Shown: positions 1 through 5,330, counted from the first letter of the stretch. The stretch: DNA of 5,384 nt from Candidatus Gastranaerophilales bacterium (GCA_944323095.1 CALURE010000114.1:1-5384), one strand, 5' to 3'. Program-made: numbers and translations. The notes: generated from the letters alone by a model not told the origin.

Positions 1-4
1 CTTG

Positions 5-58
5 TTACATCGTTACTCTGTTGGGGGGGGGGCAGTTCAAAGCTTCTCTATACAACAT
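5..58 (-). CDS. Short ORF with a C10 tract; likely 5' end of a phase-variable gene in its OFF frame
   Basis: An ATG at 58-56 on the minus strand has a perfect AGGAGG seven bases upstream and a near-consensus promoter further up, so the expression signals are strong. It reads MLYREALNCPPPNRVTM and stops at TAA (7-5), only 17 residues. Codons 9-12 (TGC CCC CCC CCC) hold a run of ten C. With 9 or 12 C the frame meets TAG/TAA-type stops almost at once. With 8 or 11 C it continues NCPP(P)QQSNDVT to the window edge without a stop. I infer that the real gene lies to the left, beyond the window, and is out of frame in this copy. Its product cannot be named from about 18 codons. Alternatives are a genuine tiny peptide, a decayed gene, or a homopolymer miscount in the assembly. 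Expression signals are seen directly; the phase-variation role is inference. Confidence 0.4.
   Translation of the reverse strand: MLYREALNCPPPNRVTM
23..32. repeat. Homopolymer tract G10 (C10 on the minus strand)
   Basis: Ten consecutive G on the plus strand in otherwise AT-rich DNA. The tract lies inside the minus-strand short ORF that starts at 58, nine codons in. It is followed on the plus strand by CAGTTCAAAGCT, which matches 9 of 12 bases after the second G10 tract at 3058-3067. Tracts of this kind slip during replication in known contingency genes. Here a length of 8 or 11 would open the minus-strand frame. Confidence 0.85.
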
Positions 59-65
59 TTTTCAT

Positions 66-71
66 CCTCCT
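66..71 (-). promoter_or_regulatory. Strong Shine-Dalgarno of the leftward short ORF
   Basis: The minus strand reads AGGAGG at 71-66, then a seven-base spacer (ATGAAAA), then ATG at 58-56. The ATG inside the spacer is too close to the Shine-Dalgarno to be the start. This site fixes 58 as the start and shows that the leftward frame was built to be translated. Confidence 0.7.
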
Positions 72-91
72 AAATTCTTATTTCTGTTTTC

Positions 92-120
92 ATTATTTAC
101 GATTTTTTACTATTTGTCAA
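92..120 (-). promoter_or_regulatory. Sigma-70-type promoter for the leftward gene
   Basis: On the minus strand there is a perfect -35 box TTGACA (120-115), a 17-base spacer and a -10 box AATAAT (97-92), five of six to consensus. Transcription would start near 85, leaving a leader of roughly 25 bases before the ATG at 58. It is the best promoter-like sequence in the window and diverges from the transporter operon. Confidence 0.6.
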
Positions 121-169
121 TACTTAATTATTGGAGTATTGTTTTAAAATAGGTTTCTAAAATAAGTGC

Positions 170-198
170 TTGACCTGATTGCATTTTAATAGTAATCT
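170..198 (+). promoter_or_regulatory. Possible promoter of the transporter operon
   Basis: TTGACC at 170-175 (five of six to the -35 consensus) is followed after 17 bases by TAATCT at 193-198, a weak -10 with only the first two and last positions conserved. The predicted start is near 205, about 25 bases ahead of the transporter ATG. The weak -10 and the overlapping inverted repeat suggest that an activator or repressor may act here, but that is inference. Confidence 0.4.
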
Positions 199-213
199 TA
201 ATATACAGATTAC
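192..213. promoter_or_regulatory. 7-bp inverted repeat over the -10/start region: candidate operator
   Basis: GTAATCT (192-198) and AGATTAC (207-213) are perfect reverse complements separated by eight bases. The left arm overlaps the proposed -10 box and the right arm lies at or just after the predicted start of transcription. The arm centres are 15 bases apart, compatible with a dimeric regulator. It could also form a weak 5' hairpin in RNA if transcription begins upstream. No regulator is identified. Confidence 0.4.
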
Positions 214-230
214 ATTTTGGGGAGATATTG

Positions 231-1616
231 ATGGAAGATAATAATGTTCTAAAGAAATTTACGACTATGCAATTTTTGAATTTTGCTTTAGGATTTTTCG
301 GGCTTCAATTTGCATGGCAGATGAGGATAATTTTATCAGGGCCTGTAACGGAAGGTTTAGGTGCATCGCCATTTTTGTACGGTTTAATCTGGCTTGCCGG
401 ACCGTTTACCGGTATGGTTGTACAGCCGCTTGTCGGTGCATTAAGTGATAAAACTGTTTCCCCGTTTGGCAGGAGACGTCCGTATTTATTAGGAGGGGCG
501 CTTCTGGCATCTCTTGCATTATGGATTTTCCCTAATTCCGAAACTGTTGCGGAATTTTTGCATAATTTTACTGGGCTTAATCTTCATCCGCTCACACCGC
601 TTTTGATTGCAGCGATTATGATCTGGGTTATTGATGCATGTGTGAATGTCGCTCAGGGGCCTTATAGAGCTTTAGTGCCTGATGTTGTTCCGGAGGAACA
701 GTATTCAATTGCAAATTCATATATAAGTCTTGCTATAGGACTCGGTTCAGTTGTGGCTGCAGGAACGGCACCATTTTTAAAATGGGCTTTCGGGTATCAA
801 ATGTCTATTGAAGCCCAGTTTATCATGGCTGCACTTGCATTTACTCTTGGCATGATTTGGACTTGTTCCACCATAAAGGAATACAATACCAAAAAAGAAA
901 TGATAAAAGATGTTGCTACTGCAGAAATTCATGAAGGGAATTTTTTCGATTCATTAAAAAACTTTTTTGCACTATCGCCTGAAGTCGGCAAAATTTGTAC
1001 AATGCAGTTTTTTACGTGGATAGGCACAATGTGTATGATGATATTTTTTACACAGTATGCGGTTCATACAATATATTGTGTTCCGGATTTGACTTCTGTT
1101 GCGGATTCAACAAAAGAGCTTTATGAAAAAGCAACTCTTGCAGGAACTAATTTTTCATCCGTTTGTTTTGCAATTTTCAATCTTGTATGTTTTGTTGTTG
1201 CAATACCTATCGGTATATTGTCCGCTAAATATACAAATAAAAAAGTGCATATAATATCATTAATAACTATGGTTCTTGCATATCTTGGCATGTTCTATTC
1301 TAAAAATCCGAAAGCCGTTGCGGCTTTAATGGGGCTGGCAGGAATCGGCTGGGCAAGTATTTGCGCACTTCCGTTTGCAATGCTTTCACAGTTTATTAAA
1401 AAAGGAACGGAAGGTTCTGTTATGGGTATTTTTAATATATTTATTGCAGGACCTCAGGTATTTGTATGTACTCTTGTTGCATGGTTTATATCAAAATGTT
1501 CTTTTGGAATGGGGTCTGATTTTATAAATTATCATTGGGAATATGCTTTTTTAGTCGGCGCAGTAAGCCTTTGTCTTGCTGCCTTGATTACAGCTTCAGT
1601 TAAGGAAAAATATTAG
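231..1616 (+). CDS. MFS transporter of the sucrose-transporter/GPH (glycoside-cation symporter) type
   Basis: A 461-residue inner-membrane carrier with about twelve hydrophobic segments, probably moving a sugar or glycoside with a proton or sodium. The N-terminal half strongly recalls sucrose:proton symporters: FGLQFAWQ (23-30), LIWLAGPFTGMVVQPLVG (52-69) and the loop 2-3 motif SDKTVSPFGRRRPY (72-85). DACVNVAQGPYRALVPD (about residues 134-150) corresponds to the family's transmembrane segment 4 region with its QGPxRAL motif. A charged cytoplasmic loop near residues 210-235 separates the halves. ATG 231 is preferred over TTG 228 because GGGGAG (219-224) sits six bases ahead of it. Its TAG stop abuts the ATG of the radical SAM gene with no gap, so the two are probably translationally coupled. 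The substrate cannot be read from sequence; a role unrelated to sucrose is possible. Confidence 0.88.
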   Translation: MEDNNVLKKFTTMQFLNFALGFFGLQFAWQMRIILSGPVTEGLGASPFLYGLIWLAGPFTGMVVQPLVGALSDKTVSPFGRRRPYLLGGALLASLALWIFPNSETVAEFLHNFTGLNLHPLTPLLIAAIMIWVIDACVNVAQGPYRALVPDVVPEEQYSIANSYISLAIGLGSVVAAGTAPFLKWAFGYQMSIEAQFIMAALAFTLGMIWTCSTIKEYNTKKEMIKDVATAEIHEGNFFDSLKNFFALSPEVGKICTMQFFTWIGTMCMMIFFTQYAVHTIYCVPDLTSVADSTKELYEKATLAGTNFSSVCFAIFNLVCFVVAIPIGILSAKYTNKKVHIISLITMVLAYLGMFYSKNPKAVAALMGLAGIGWASICALPFAMLSQFIKKGTEGSVMGIFNIFIAGPQVFVCTLVAWFISKCSFGMGSDFINYHWEYAFLVGAVSLCLAALITASVKEKY

Positions 1617-3008
1617 ATGAAAAAGATTTTTTTAATTTATCCGCCGTCTCCTGTGCTGAACAGAGAGGACAGGTGCCAGCAGCCTACAAGGGATTTGATA
1701 GTTATACCGCCTCTGCCGCCGACAGATTTAATGTATCTGGCAGCAATTGCCGAACAGGAAGGTTATGAGGCTAAAATTCATGATTACAGTCAGGGTGGCA
1801 ATTTTGCGGAGGATTTAAGAGATTATAAGCCTGATTATGTGCTTATTAATGCTGCTACCCCTACATTGGAATCGGACTTGCAGGCATTAAAAACCGCTAA
1901 AGATATCTTGCCGGATGTTGTTACAATTGCAAAAGGTGCTGCTTTTCTGACTCTTGCTAAAGACGTTCTTATTAATCACGATTTTATGGATATCGTAATT
2001 CTCGGGGAAGCCGAGGGAACATTGAAAGATATTCTTGAAGGTAAAGACAGAAAAGATATTTTAGGAATTTACTACAGGGATAAAGACGGTGTGAAATACA
2101 CAGGTGCACGTCCGTTTATTGAAAATTTGGATGAACTGCCTTTCCCTGCAAGGCATCTTGTTGATAATAATATTTACAGGCGGCCTGATAATAATAAAGT
2201 TCAGGCAGTTATTAAGGTATCGCGCGGGTGCCCTCACCATTGTTTTTTCTGTCTTGCAACCCCTGTATCCGGGGCAAAGGTTAGAAGAAGAAGTGCTGAA
2301 AATATAATTGCGGAAATCAGAGAATGTGTTGAGAAATATAATATCAGAAATTTTGTATTCTGGTCTGATATTTTTAATATTGATAAAGAATGGACAATTG
2401 ATTTATGCAGAAAGATTATAGAAAGCGGATTAAAAATTACCTGGTCTGCAAATACAAGAGCTGATACCGCGGATTTTGAGATGGCTCAAATGATGTATAA
2501 ATCTGGATGCCGTCTTGTAAGTATCGGTGTTGAAAGCGGTTCGCAGTATATGCTTGAAAAAATGGGCAAGCACATAACTCTTGATGATGTTCGAAGAACC
2601 GTAAAAGTATTTAAAAAAGCAAAAATAAGAATTTATAACTATTTTGTAATCGGGCTTCCGTGGGAAACAGAGGATACTGTGGAAGAAACTATACGTTTTG
2701 CAATAGAACTTGACAGTGATTTTATAAGTTTTTATACAGCGACACCGTTGCCTGGTACGAGATTTTATGAATATGCAAAAGAGCATAATCTTTTTGATAC
2801 GGAAACTTCATTTGAAAATGCGTACTTTTATCCTGCAGTGAATACGCATACTCTTTCAAGAGACAGAATTTTTGAATTGCATAAATCTGCAATAAAACGA
2901 TTTTACTTGAGGCCTTTGTATATTTTGAAAATGTTATCAAGAATTCGTTCATTAACAGAGGTTAAAAATTATTTTATTGCGGGAATGGGTATATTATTAA
3001 GAAAATAA
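1617..3008 (+). CDS. B12-binding-type radical SAM protein, substrate unknown
   Basis: A 463-residue cytosolic enzyme of the cobalamin-binding/radical SAM class (BchE/HpnP-like architecture). Residues 1-145 look like the Rossmann-type B12-binding domain, starting MKKIFLIYPPSP, with PPLPPTDLMYLAAIAEQEGY at 31-50 and GEAEGTL (130-136) at the usual GExE site. Residues 195-400 form the radical SAM barrel: SRGCPHHCFFC gives the [4Fe-4S]-binding CxxxCxxC as C205, C209 and C212. FWSDIFNID (248-256), GVESGS (304-309) and IGLPWET (345-351) are the usual further strands. The basic tail RFYLRPLYILKMLSRIRS is common in this class. Oddly, DxHxxG is absent and the usual GGPH segment reads KGAAF (106-110), so cobalamin binding is uncertain or base-on. 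AAGGA at 1602-1606 lies ten bases ahead of the ATG, inside the transporter gene. Such proteins methylate or rearrange lipids, tetrapyrroles or natural products; which applies here is unknown. Confidence 0.88.
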   Translation: MKKIFLIYPPSPVLNREDRCQQPTRDLIVIPPLPPTDLMYLAAIAEQEGYEAKIHDYSQGGNFAEDLRDYKPDYVLINAATPTLESDLQALKTAKDILPDVVTIAKGAAFLTLAKDVLINHDFMDIVILGEAEGTLKDILEGKDRKDILGIYYRDKDGVKYTGARPFIENLDELPFPARHLVDNNIYRRPDNNKVQAVIKVSRGCPHHCFFCLATPVSGAKVRRRSAENIIAEIRECVEKYNIRNFVFWSDIFNIDKEWTIDLCRKIIESGLKITWSANTRADTADFEMAQMMYKSGCRLVSIGVESGSQYMLEKMGKHITLDDVRRTVKVFKKAKIRIYNYFVIGLPWETEDTVEETIRFAIELDSDFISFYTATPLPGTRFYEYAKEHNLFDTETSFENAYFYPAVNTHTLSRDRIFELHKSAIKRFYLRPLYILKMLSRIRSLTEVKNYFIAGMGILLRK

Positions 3009-3010
3009 GA

Positions 3011-3017
3011 AAGGAGA
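3011..3017 (+). promoter_or_regulatory. Strong Shine-Dalgarno ahead of ATG 3028
   Basis: AAGGAGA lies just after the radical SAM stop and ten bases before ATG 3028. It is the best ribosome binding site near the pilin gene, yet it serves a frame that stops at 3081 rather than the pilin frame. This mismatch is the main reason to suspect that the G10 tract sets the frame. Confidence 0.65.
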
Positions 3018-3027
3018 ATTTTGAATT

Positions 3028-3081
3028 ATGAAAAACGTTGATTTTATTGAGTTTTGCGGGGGGGGGGCAATTCTGAGCTAG
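3028..3081 (+). CDS. Short leader ORF ending after the G10 tract; probable OFF-frame start of the pilin gene
   Basis: ATG 3028, behind AAGGAGA, reads MKNVDFIEFCGGGAILS and stops at TAG 3079-3081. The run of ten G at 3058-3067 encodes the glycines. The pilin frame downstream is shifted by one. With 11 G (or 8) the same start would read FCGGG(G)NSELDREQD and continue without a stop through the whole pilin, giving a leader of about 49 residues. I therefore read it as the normal start of the pilin gene in an OFF state. Alternatively it is a remnant left when a repeat inserted behind the original start, or a miscounted homopolymer. Confidence 0.4.
   Translation: MKNVDFIEFCGGGAILS
3058..3067. repeat. 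Second homopolymer tract G10
   Basis: Ten consecutive G, same length and same strand as the tract at 23-32, followed by CAATTCTGAGCT (9 of 12 bases shared with the first site). It sits between the well-placed ATG 3028 and the pilin coding frame and decides whether they are joined. Lengths of 8 or 11 join them; 9, 10 and 12 do not. Confidence 0.85.
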
Positions 3082-3120
3082 ACAGAGAGCAGGATATCAT
3101 GAAACAAGTTCAGGATGACA
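3068..3120. repeat. Dispersed intergenic-type repeat with an imperfect palindrome
   Basis: The stretch after the G tract resembles two small repeat modules that I recall from intergenic DNA of several bacterial groups: CATTCTGAGC... and GATCCTGAAACAAGTTCAGGATGACA. Here they appear as CAATTCTGAGC (3068-3078) and ATCATGAAACAAGTTCAGGAT (3096-3116). The latter forms a hairpin with arms 3096-3103 and 3109-3116, seven of eight pairs, with loop ACAAG. The family link is from memory; the dyad is seen directly. The repeat is translated as part of the pilin leader (DIMKQVQDD). Confidence 0.5.
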
Positions 3121-3839
3121 TTAATTTCCCCAAGAACGAACCTATTCACTTATTATTACATAAGTTTTTTGCATTTACATTAGCGGAAGTATTGATTACA
3201 TTAGGAATTATCGGGATAGTCGCAGCCTTAACCATGCCGTCTCTTATTTCAAATCATAAGAAAAAGGTTTATGTTACCCAGTTGAAAAAGGCTGTTAATA
3301 CGACCACAAACGGATTAAAAATGATACTTGCAGATAGTGAAGTTGATACTTTATCGGATACTCCGTTTTATTCTCAATTGTCGCATGCGTTAACAAGTAA
3401 GAACATGTCCGATTTAAATAATACAGCGCGTAAATATTTTAATCTCGGTAAAGACGTATCTTTTGTTTCACAGCGAGAGCGTACTTATTCGGTTATTGGC
3501 GGTAATTTCTCTCATGCATCTGCAGGGGGAAATCAACCATACAGTGATACTATTTTATTTTCTACAGTTGATGGTGCTGAAATTTTGATTGGACTTGCTT
3601 GGCCGGGATTTTTAGTCTCTGTAGATGTGAATGGTTATAATAGATTACCAAATACTCAAGGTCTTGATTATTTTTCATTTTTTATAAATGAGGATGGTAG
3701 TGTTCGAATTTTTGCTGCGAATCCCTCAAATTATCCCCATAGTTTATGTGTAGCAGGAACAATGAGCACTGTTTATCATACATCTTGGGGTTGTTATACA
3801 AGTGTTGTTATGAATAACTGGGAAATAACTTACTATTAA
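3099..3839 (+). CDS. Type IV pilin-like/pseudopilin protein with class III (prepilin) signal
   Basis: From ATG 3099 it is 246 residues. A 25-residue leader ends KFFA, followed by FTLAEVLITLGIIG and IVAALTMPSLI: the prepilin-peptidase signal with cleavage expected before the F and the conserved Glu at mature position 5. The hydrophobic helix anchors the protein in the inner membrane and can pack into a pilus or type II secretion pseudopilus. The remaining 200 residues form a variable exported domain, with a near-C-terminal cysteine pair (LCVAG...WGCYTS) that may form a disulfide, and the end NNWEITYY. The start is uncertain. ATG 3099 has AGGA four bases upstream but lies inside a hairpin repeat. 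TTG 3054 is in frame without a ribosome site. The well-served ATG 3028 is out of frame across the G10 tract. The mature protein is the same in all cases. It is possibly co-transcribed with the radical SAM gene. The exact role, major or minor pilin or pseudopilin, is unknown. Confidence 0.82.
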   Translation: MKQVQDDINFPKNEPIHLLLHKFFAFTLAEVLITLGIIGIVAALTMPSLISNHKKKVYVTQLKKAVNTTTNGLKMILADSEVDTLSDTPFYSQLSHALTSKNMSDLNNTARKYFNLGKDVSFVSQRERTYSVIGGNFSHASAGGNQPYSDTILFSTVDGAEILIGLAWPGFLVSVDVNGYNRLPNTQGLDYFSFFINEDGSVRIFAANPSNYPHSLCVAGTMSTVYHTSWGCYTSVVMNNWEITYY

Positions 3840-3883
3840 AAAATAGCCGTTTCTTATTAAGAAACGGCTATTTTTCTATCTTT
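3839..3883. terminator. Rho-independent, probably bidirectional terminator
   Basis: A 17-bp perfect stem (3839-3855 with 3859-3875; core TAGCCGTTTCTT/AAGAAACGGCTA) closes on an ATT loop. On the plus strand it ends in TTTTT, then CTATC and a second T run. On the minus strand the other arm also ends in a T run. It begins at the last base of the pilin stop codon and lies 13 bases past the end of the minus-strand gene, so it serves both convergent genes. Confidence 0.9.
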
Positions 3884-3888
3884 TTTTA

Positions 3889-4515
3889 TTAAATATTTAA
3901 AATAAACCCGCCTTTATCTGCATTTTTAAGATTTTCGCCGTCAATTTTTGCACGGAGATTTTTTATGTATTTATAAACATAGTCTCTTGGCAAATCGAGC
4001 AAGTTTGCAAGATCTTTTGCATAAACAATAGTATTTTTATGTTCTACAAAGTGGTCAAATACTTTTTGTTCTCTGTCTGTTAATGCTTTTTTAAATACAA
4101 TTCTAACTTCATCTCTTAAATTTTGAGCCTTCGCTGTTTCTTGTTTGTGAGATGTTTTGCCGGCAGATTTTTTTGCCTGACTTTTTGTTGTTTGTTTAGG
4201 TTTAGTATGTTTTTCCACTTTCACAGGTGTATCTTCGTGCATAATTCTGTAAGCAGAAAATGGACTTGGTGAAATTTCCTGTTCTCTTTCAAATGCACGT
4301 TCTGCAATAGAACTTAATCTTTCGGTGCGGGTTTGTTTATAATCATCCGCGTCTGAAATAACCGGTTTTCCTTTAAGAACTATATCAATTAAATCATTAG
4401 TAGGCTTAGCCTCCTCTATTTTTTTCCCCAATCTGGCAGCGTATTCTTCTAATGTAATCTTTTCTAATGAACTTCTCCATTGCTTAATCTCTTCTTTGCT
4501 CAGATATTCAGACAT
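3889..4515 (-). CDS. Putative DNA-binding protein with C-terminal winged-helix-like domain and Lys-rich linker
   Basis: A 208-residue protein that I do not recognise as a named family. Residues 1-50 look helical and charged, and 60-80 form another charged helix (RLSSIAERAFEREQE). Residues 98-132 are a Lys/Thr/Ser/Gln/Ala-rich, probably disordered basic linker (KHTKPKQTTKSQAKKSAGKT). The C-terminal region 144-208 resembles the winged helix of OmpR-type regulators: ALTDREQKVFDHF, a helix-turn-helix-like YAKDLANLLDLPRDYVYKYIKNLRAKI, and a closing hairpin DKGGFIL in the place of the usual RGxGYxL. No receiver domain precedes it, so it is not a classical response regulator. It is likely a transcription factor or nucleoid-associated protein. 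AGGAGA lies seven bases before ATG 4515; an ATG at 4519 on the minus strand would encode only MNV. It converges on the pilin gene across the shared terminator. Its targets are unknown. Confidence 0.7.
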   Translation of the reverse strand: MSEYLSKEEIKQWRSSLEKITLEEYAARLGKKIEEAKPTNDLIDIVLKGKPVISDADDYKQTRTERLSSIAERAFEREQEISPSPFSAYRIMHEDTPVKVEKHTKPKQTTKSQAKKSAGKTSHKQETAKAQNLRDEVRIVFKKALTDREQKVFDHFVEHKNTIVYAKDLANLLDLPRDYVYKYIKNLRAKIDGENLKNADKGGFILNI

Positions 4516-4552
4516 TCATTAATCTCCTATAAACTATAAATATTTGTCTCTT

Positions 4553-4568
4553 TACATTCTCTAATGTA
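4553..4568. promoter_or_regulatory. 6-bp inverted repeat upstream of the winged-helix gene
   Basis: TACATT (4553-4558) and AATGTA (4563-4568) are perfect reverse complements around CTCT. The site lies about 40 bases before the start of the minus-strand regulator-like gene, where an operator would be expected. Autoregulation is possible but unproven, and short AT-rich dyads arise by chance. Confidence 0.3.
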
Positions 4569-4604
4569 GCATAAACCATGACTTGTGGCGCAAAATGTTT
4601 CATA

Positions 4605-4630
4605 ACGTAAATTTTTATTTAATTACGTAA
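4605..4630. promoter_or_regulatory. Paired ACGTAA motifs 20 bp apart in the 4516-4658 gap
   Basis: ACGTAA occurs at 4605-4610 and again at 4625-4630, two helical turns apart. The outer bases also form an inverted repeat (ACGTAAAT at 4605-4612 against AATTACGT at 4621-4628, seven of eight pairs). This lies about 90-115 bases upstream of the winged-helix gene and 30-55 bases past the kinase stop. It may be a regulator binding site or a weak hairpin. The gap otherwise shows no convincing promoter or strong terminator. Confidence 0.3.
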
Positions 4631-4658
4631 CAATCAGTGTATATAAATAAGATATTAC

Positions 4659-5330
4659 TTAGTATAAAACACCGGAATCCAGAATTTTTTGTACTTCTTT
4701 ATTCATAATTGTATGGATTTCATCAATTGATTTTGTGCCGTCAATGCTTATAAAATTGTATGCGGATTTCATTTTTTCATACTGCTCAAGGCATTTGTTC
4801 TGATAAATTTCAACGCTTTTGTAAAAATCTGTTGAAAATCCGACATCACGACCGCTTTCATAGTAATTCAAACCTGTTGTACCTATAATTCTTTTTAATA
4901 AAACATCGACAGGCATATCAAGATAGAAAATTAAATCAGGTTCAGGCGCATAGTCATAAAGATTTTTTACCCATTCAATATTTTGACCTCTGACAACATC
5001 TCTTGCAAGCGCTGTGTAATAATATCTGTCAAGAAGCACGATAAATCCTGATTTTAATGCCGGAATAATCTGGTTTTCCAGTCTGTCTGCAAAGTCTGCC
5101 GCGTATAAAAGACTGTATGTAGTTGCATTAAGCAGATTTCTTTCTTTTGCATCATCAATAACTCCTGCAATAAGACGCGAAGTTTTCCATTCTGAAACTA
5201 TAACTCCGTATGATTTTGCCTGAATAGATTTTTTGAGAAGTTCCAGTTGTGTGGATTTGCCGGAACCGTCTGTCCCTTCTATAACAACAAGCAATCCTTC
5301 ATATCCATGTTTTGTTTTGAATTGTGCCAT
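4659..5330 (-). CDS. Thymidylate kinase-family P-loop nucleotide kinase (dTMP kinase-like)
   Basis: A 223-residue cytosolic kinase, close to the usual length of about 200-230. The P-loop is IEGTDGSGKSTQ (17-28, with K25). The nucleotide-binding DRY motif is LLDRYYYTALARD (99-111), and YAADFADRLENQIIPAL (76-92) matches the family helix before it. A lid-like region GTTGLNYYESGRD lies at 150-162, followed by the usual C-terminal helices. Canonical bacterial Tmk has a REPGG motif after the P-loop; here the equivalent segment reads SEWKTSRLI (46-54). I recall this EWxxSxL form from a divergent branch often found as the second of two tandem kinase genes, so assignment as the housekeeping Tmk is uncertain. 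Its ATG overlaps the previous gene's stop by one base (TAATG), with AAGGAG ten bases upstream, indicating translational coupling. It likely phosphorylates dTMP or a related nucleotide. Confidence 0.82.
   Translation of the reverse strand: MAQFKTKHGYEGLLVVIEGTDGSGKSTQLELLKKSIQAKSYGVIVSEWKTSRLIAGVIDDAKERNLLNATTYSLLYAADFADRLENQIIPALKSGFIVLLDRYYYTALARDVVRGQNIEWVKNLYDYAPEPDLIFYLDMPVDVLLKRIIGTTGLNYYESGRDVGFSTDFYKSVEIYQNKCLEQYEKMKSAYNFISIDGTKSIDEIHTIMNKEVQKILDSGVLY

Noticed and set aside
228..230. TTG 228 as the transporter start
   Set aside because: ATG 231 follows directly and is better spaced from GGGGAG at 219-224.
2104..2307. 67-residue plus-strand ORF inside the radical SAM gene
   Set aside because: It is an out-of-frame shadow of a gene with clear motifs in the main frame, including the C205/C209/C212 cluster in the same stretch.
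2430..2952. Two overlapping minus-strand ORFs (2430-2786 and 2722-2952)
   Set aside because: They are antisense to conserved radical SAM sequence, have low-complexity Cys/Phe/Tyr/Ser-rich translations and show no ribosome site or domain.
3054..3098. TTG 3054 as the pilin start
   Set aside because: No ribosome binding site precedes it, it begins inside the region just before the G tract, and it gives an unusually long leader. ATG 3099 or, with a different tract length, ATG 3028 is more likely.
3838..3880. CRISPR repeat or attachment site in the palindrome after the pilin gene
   Set aside because: It is a single perfect hairpin with T runs between convergent genes, fully explained as a terminator.
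4640..4658. Terminator just after the kinase gene
   Set aside because: Only a 4-bp TAAG/CTTA dyad is present with no GC-rich stem, so it is too weak to call.
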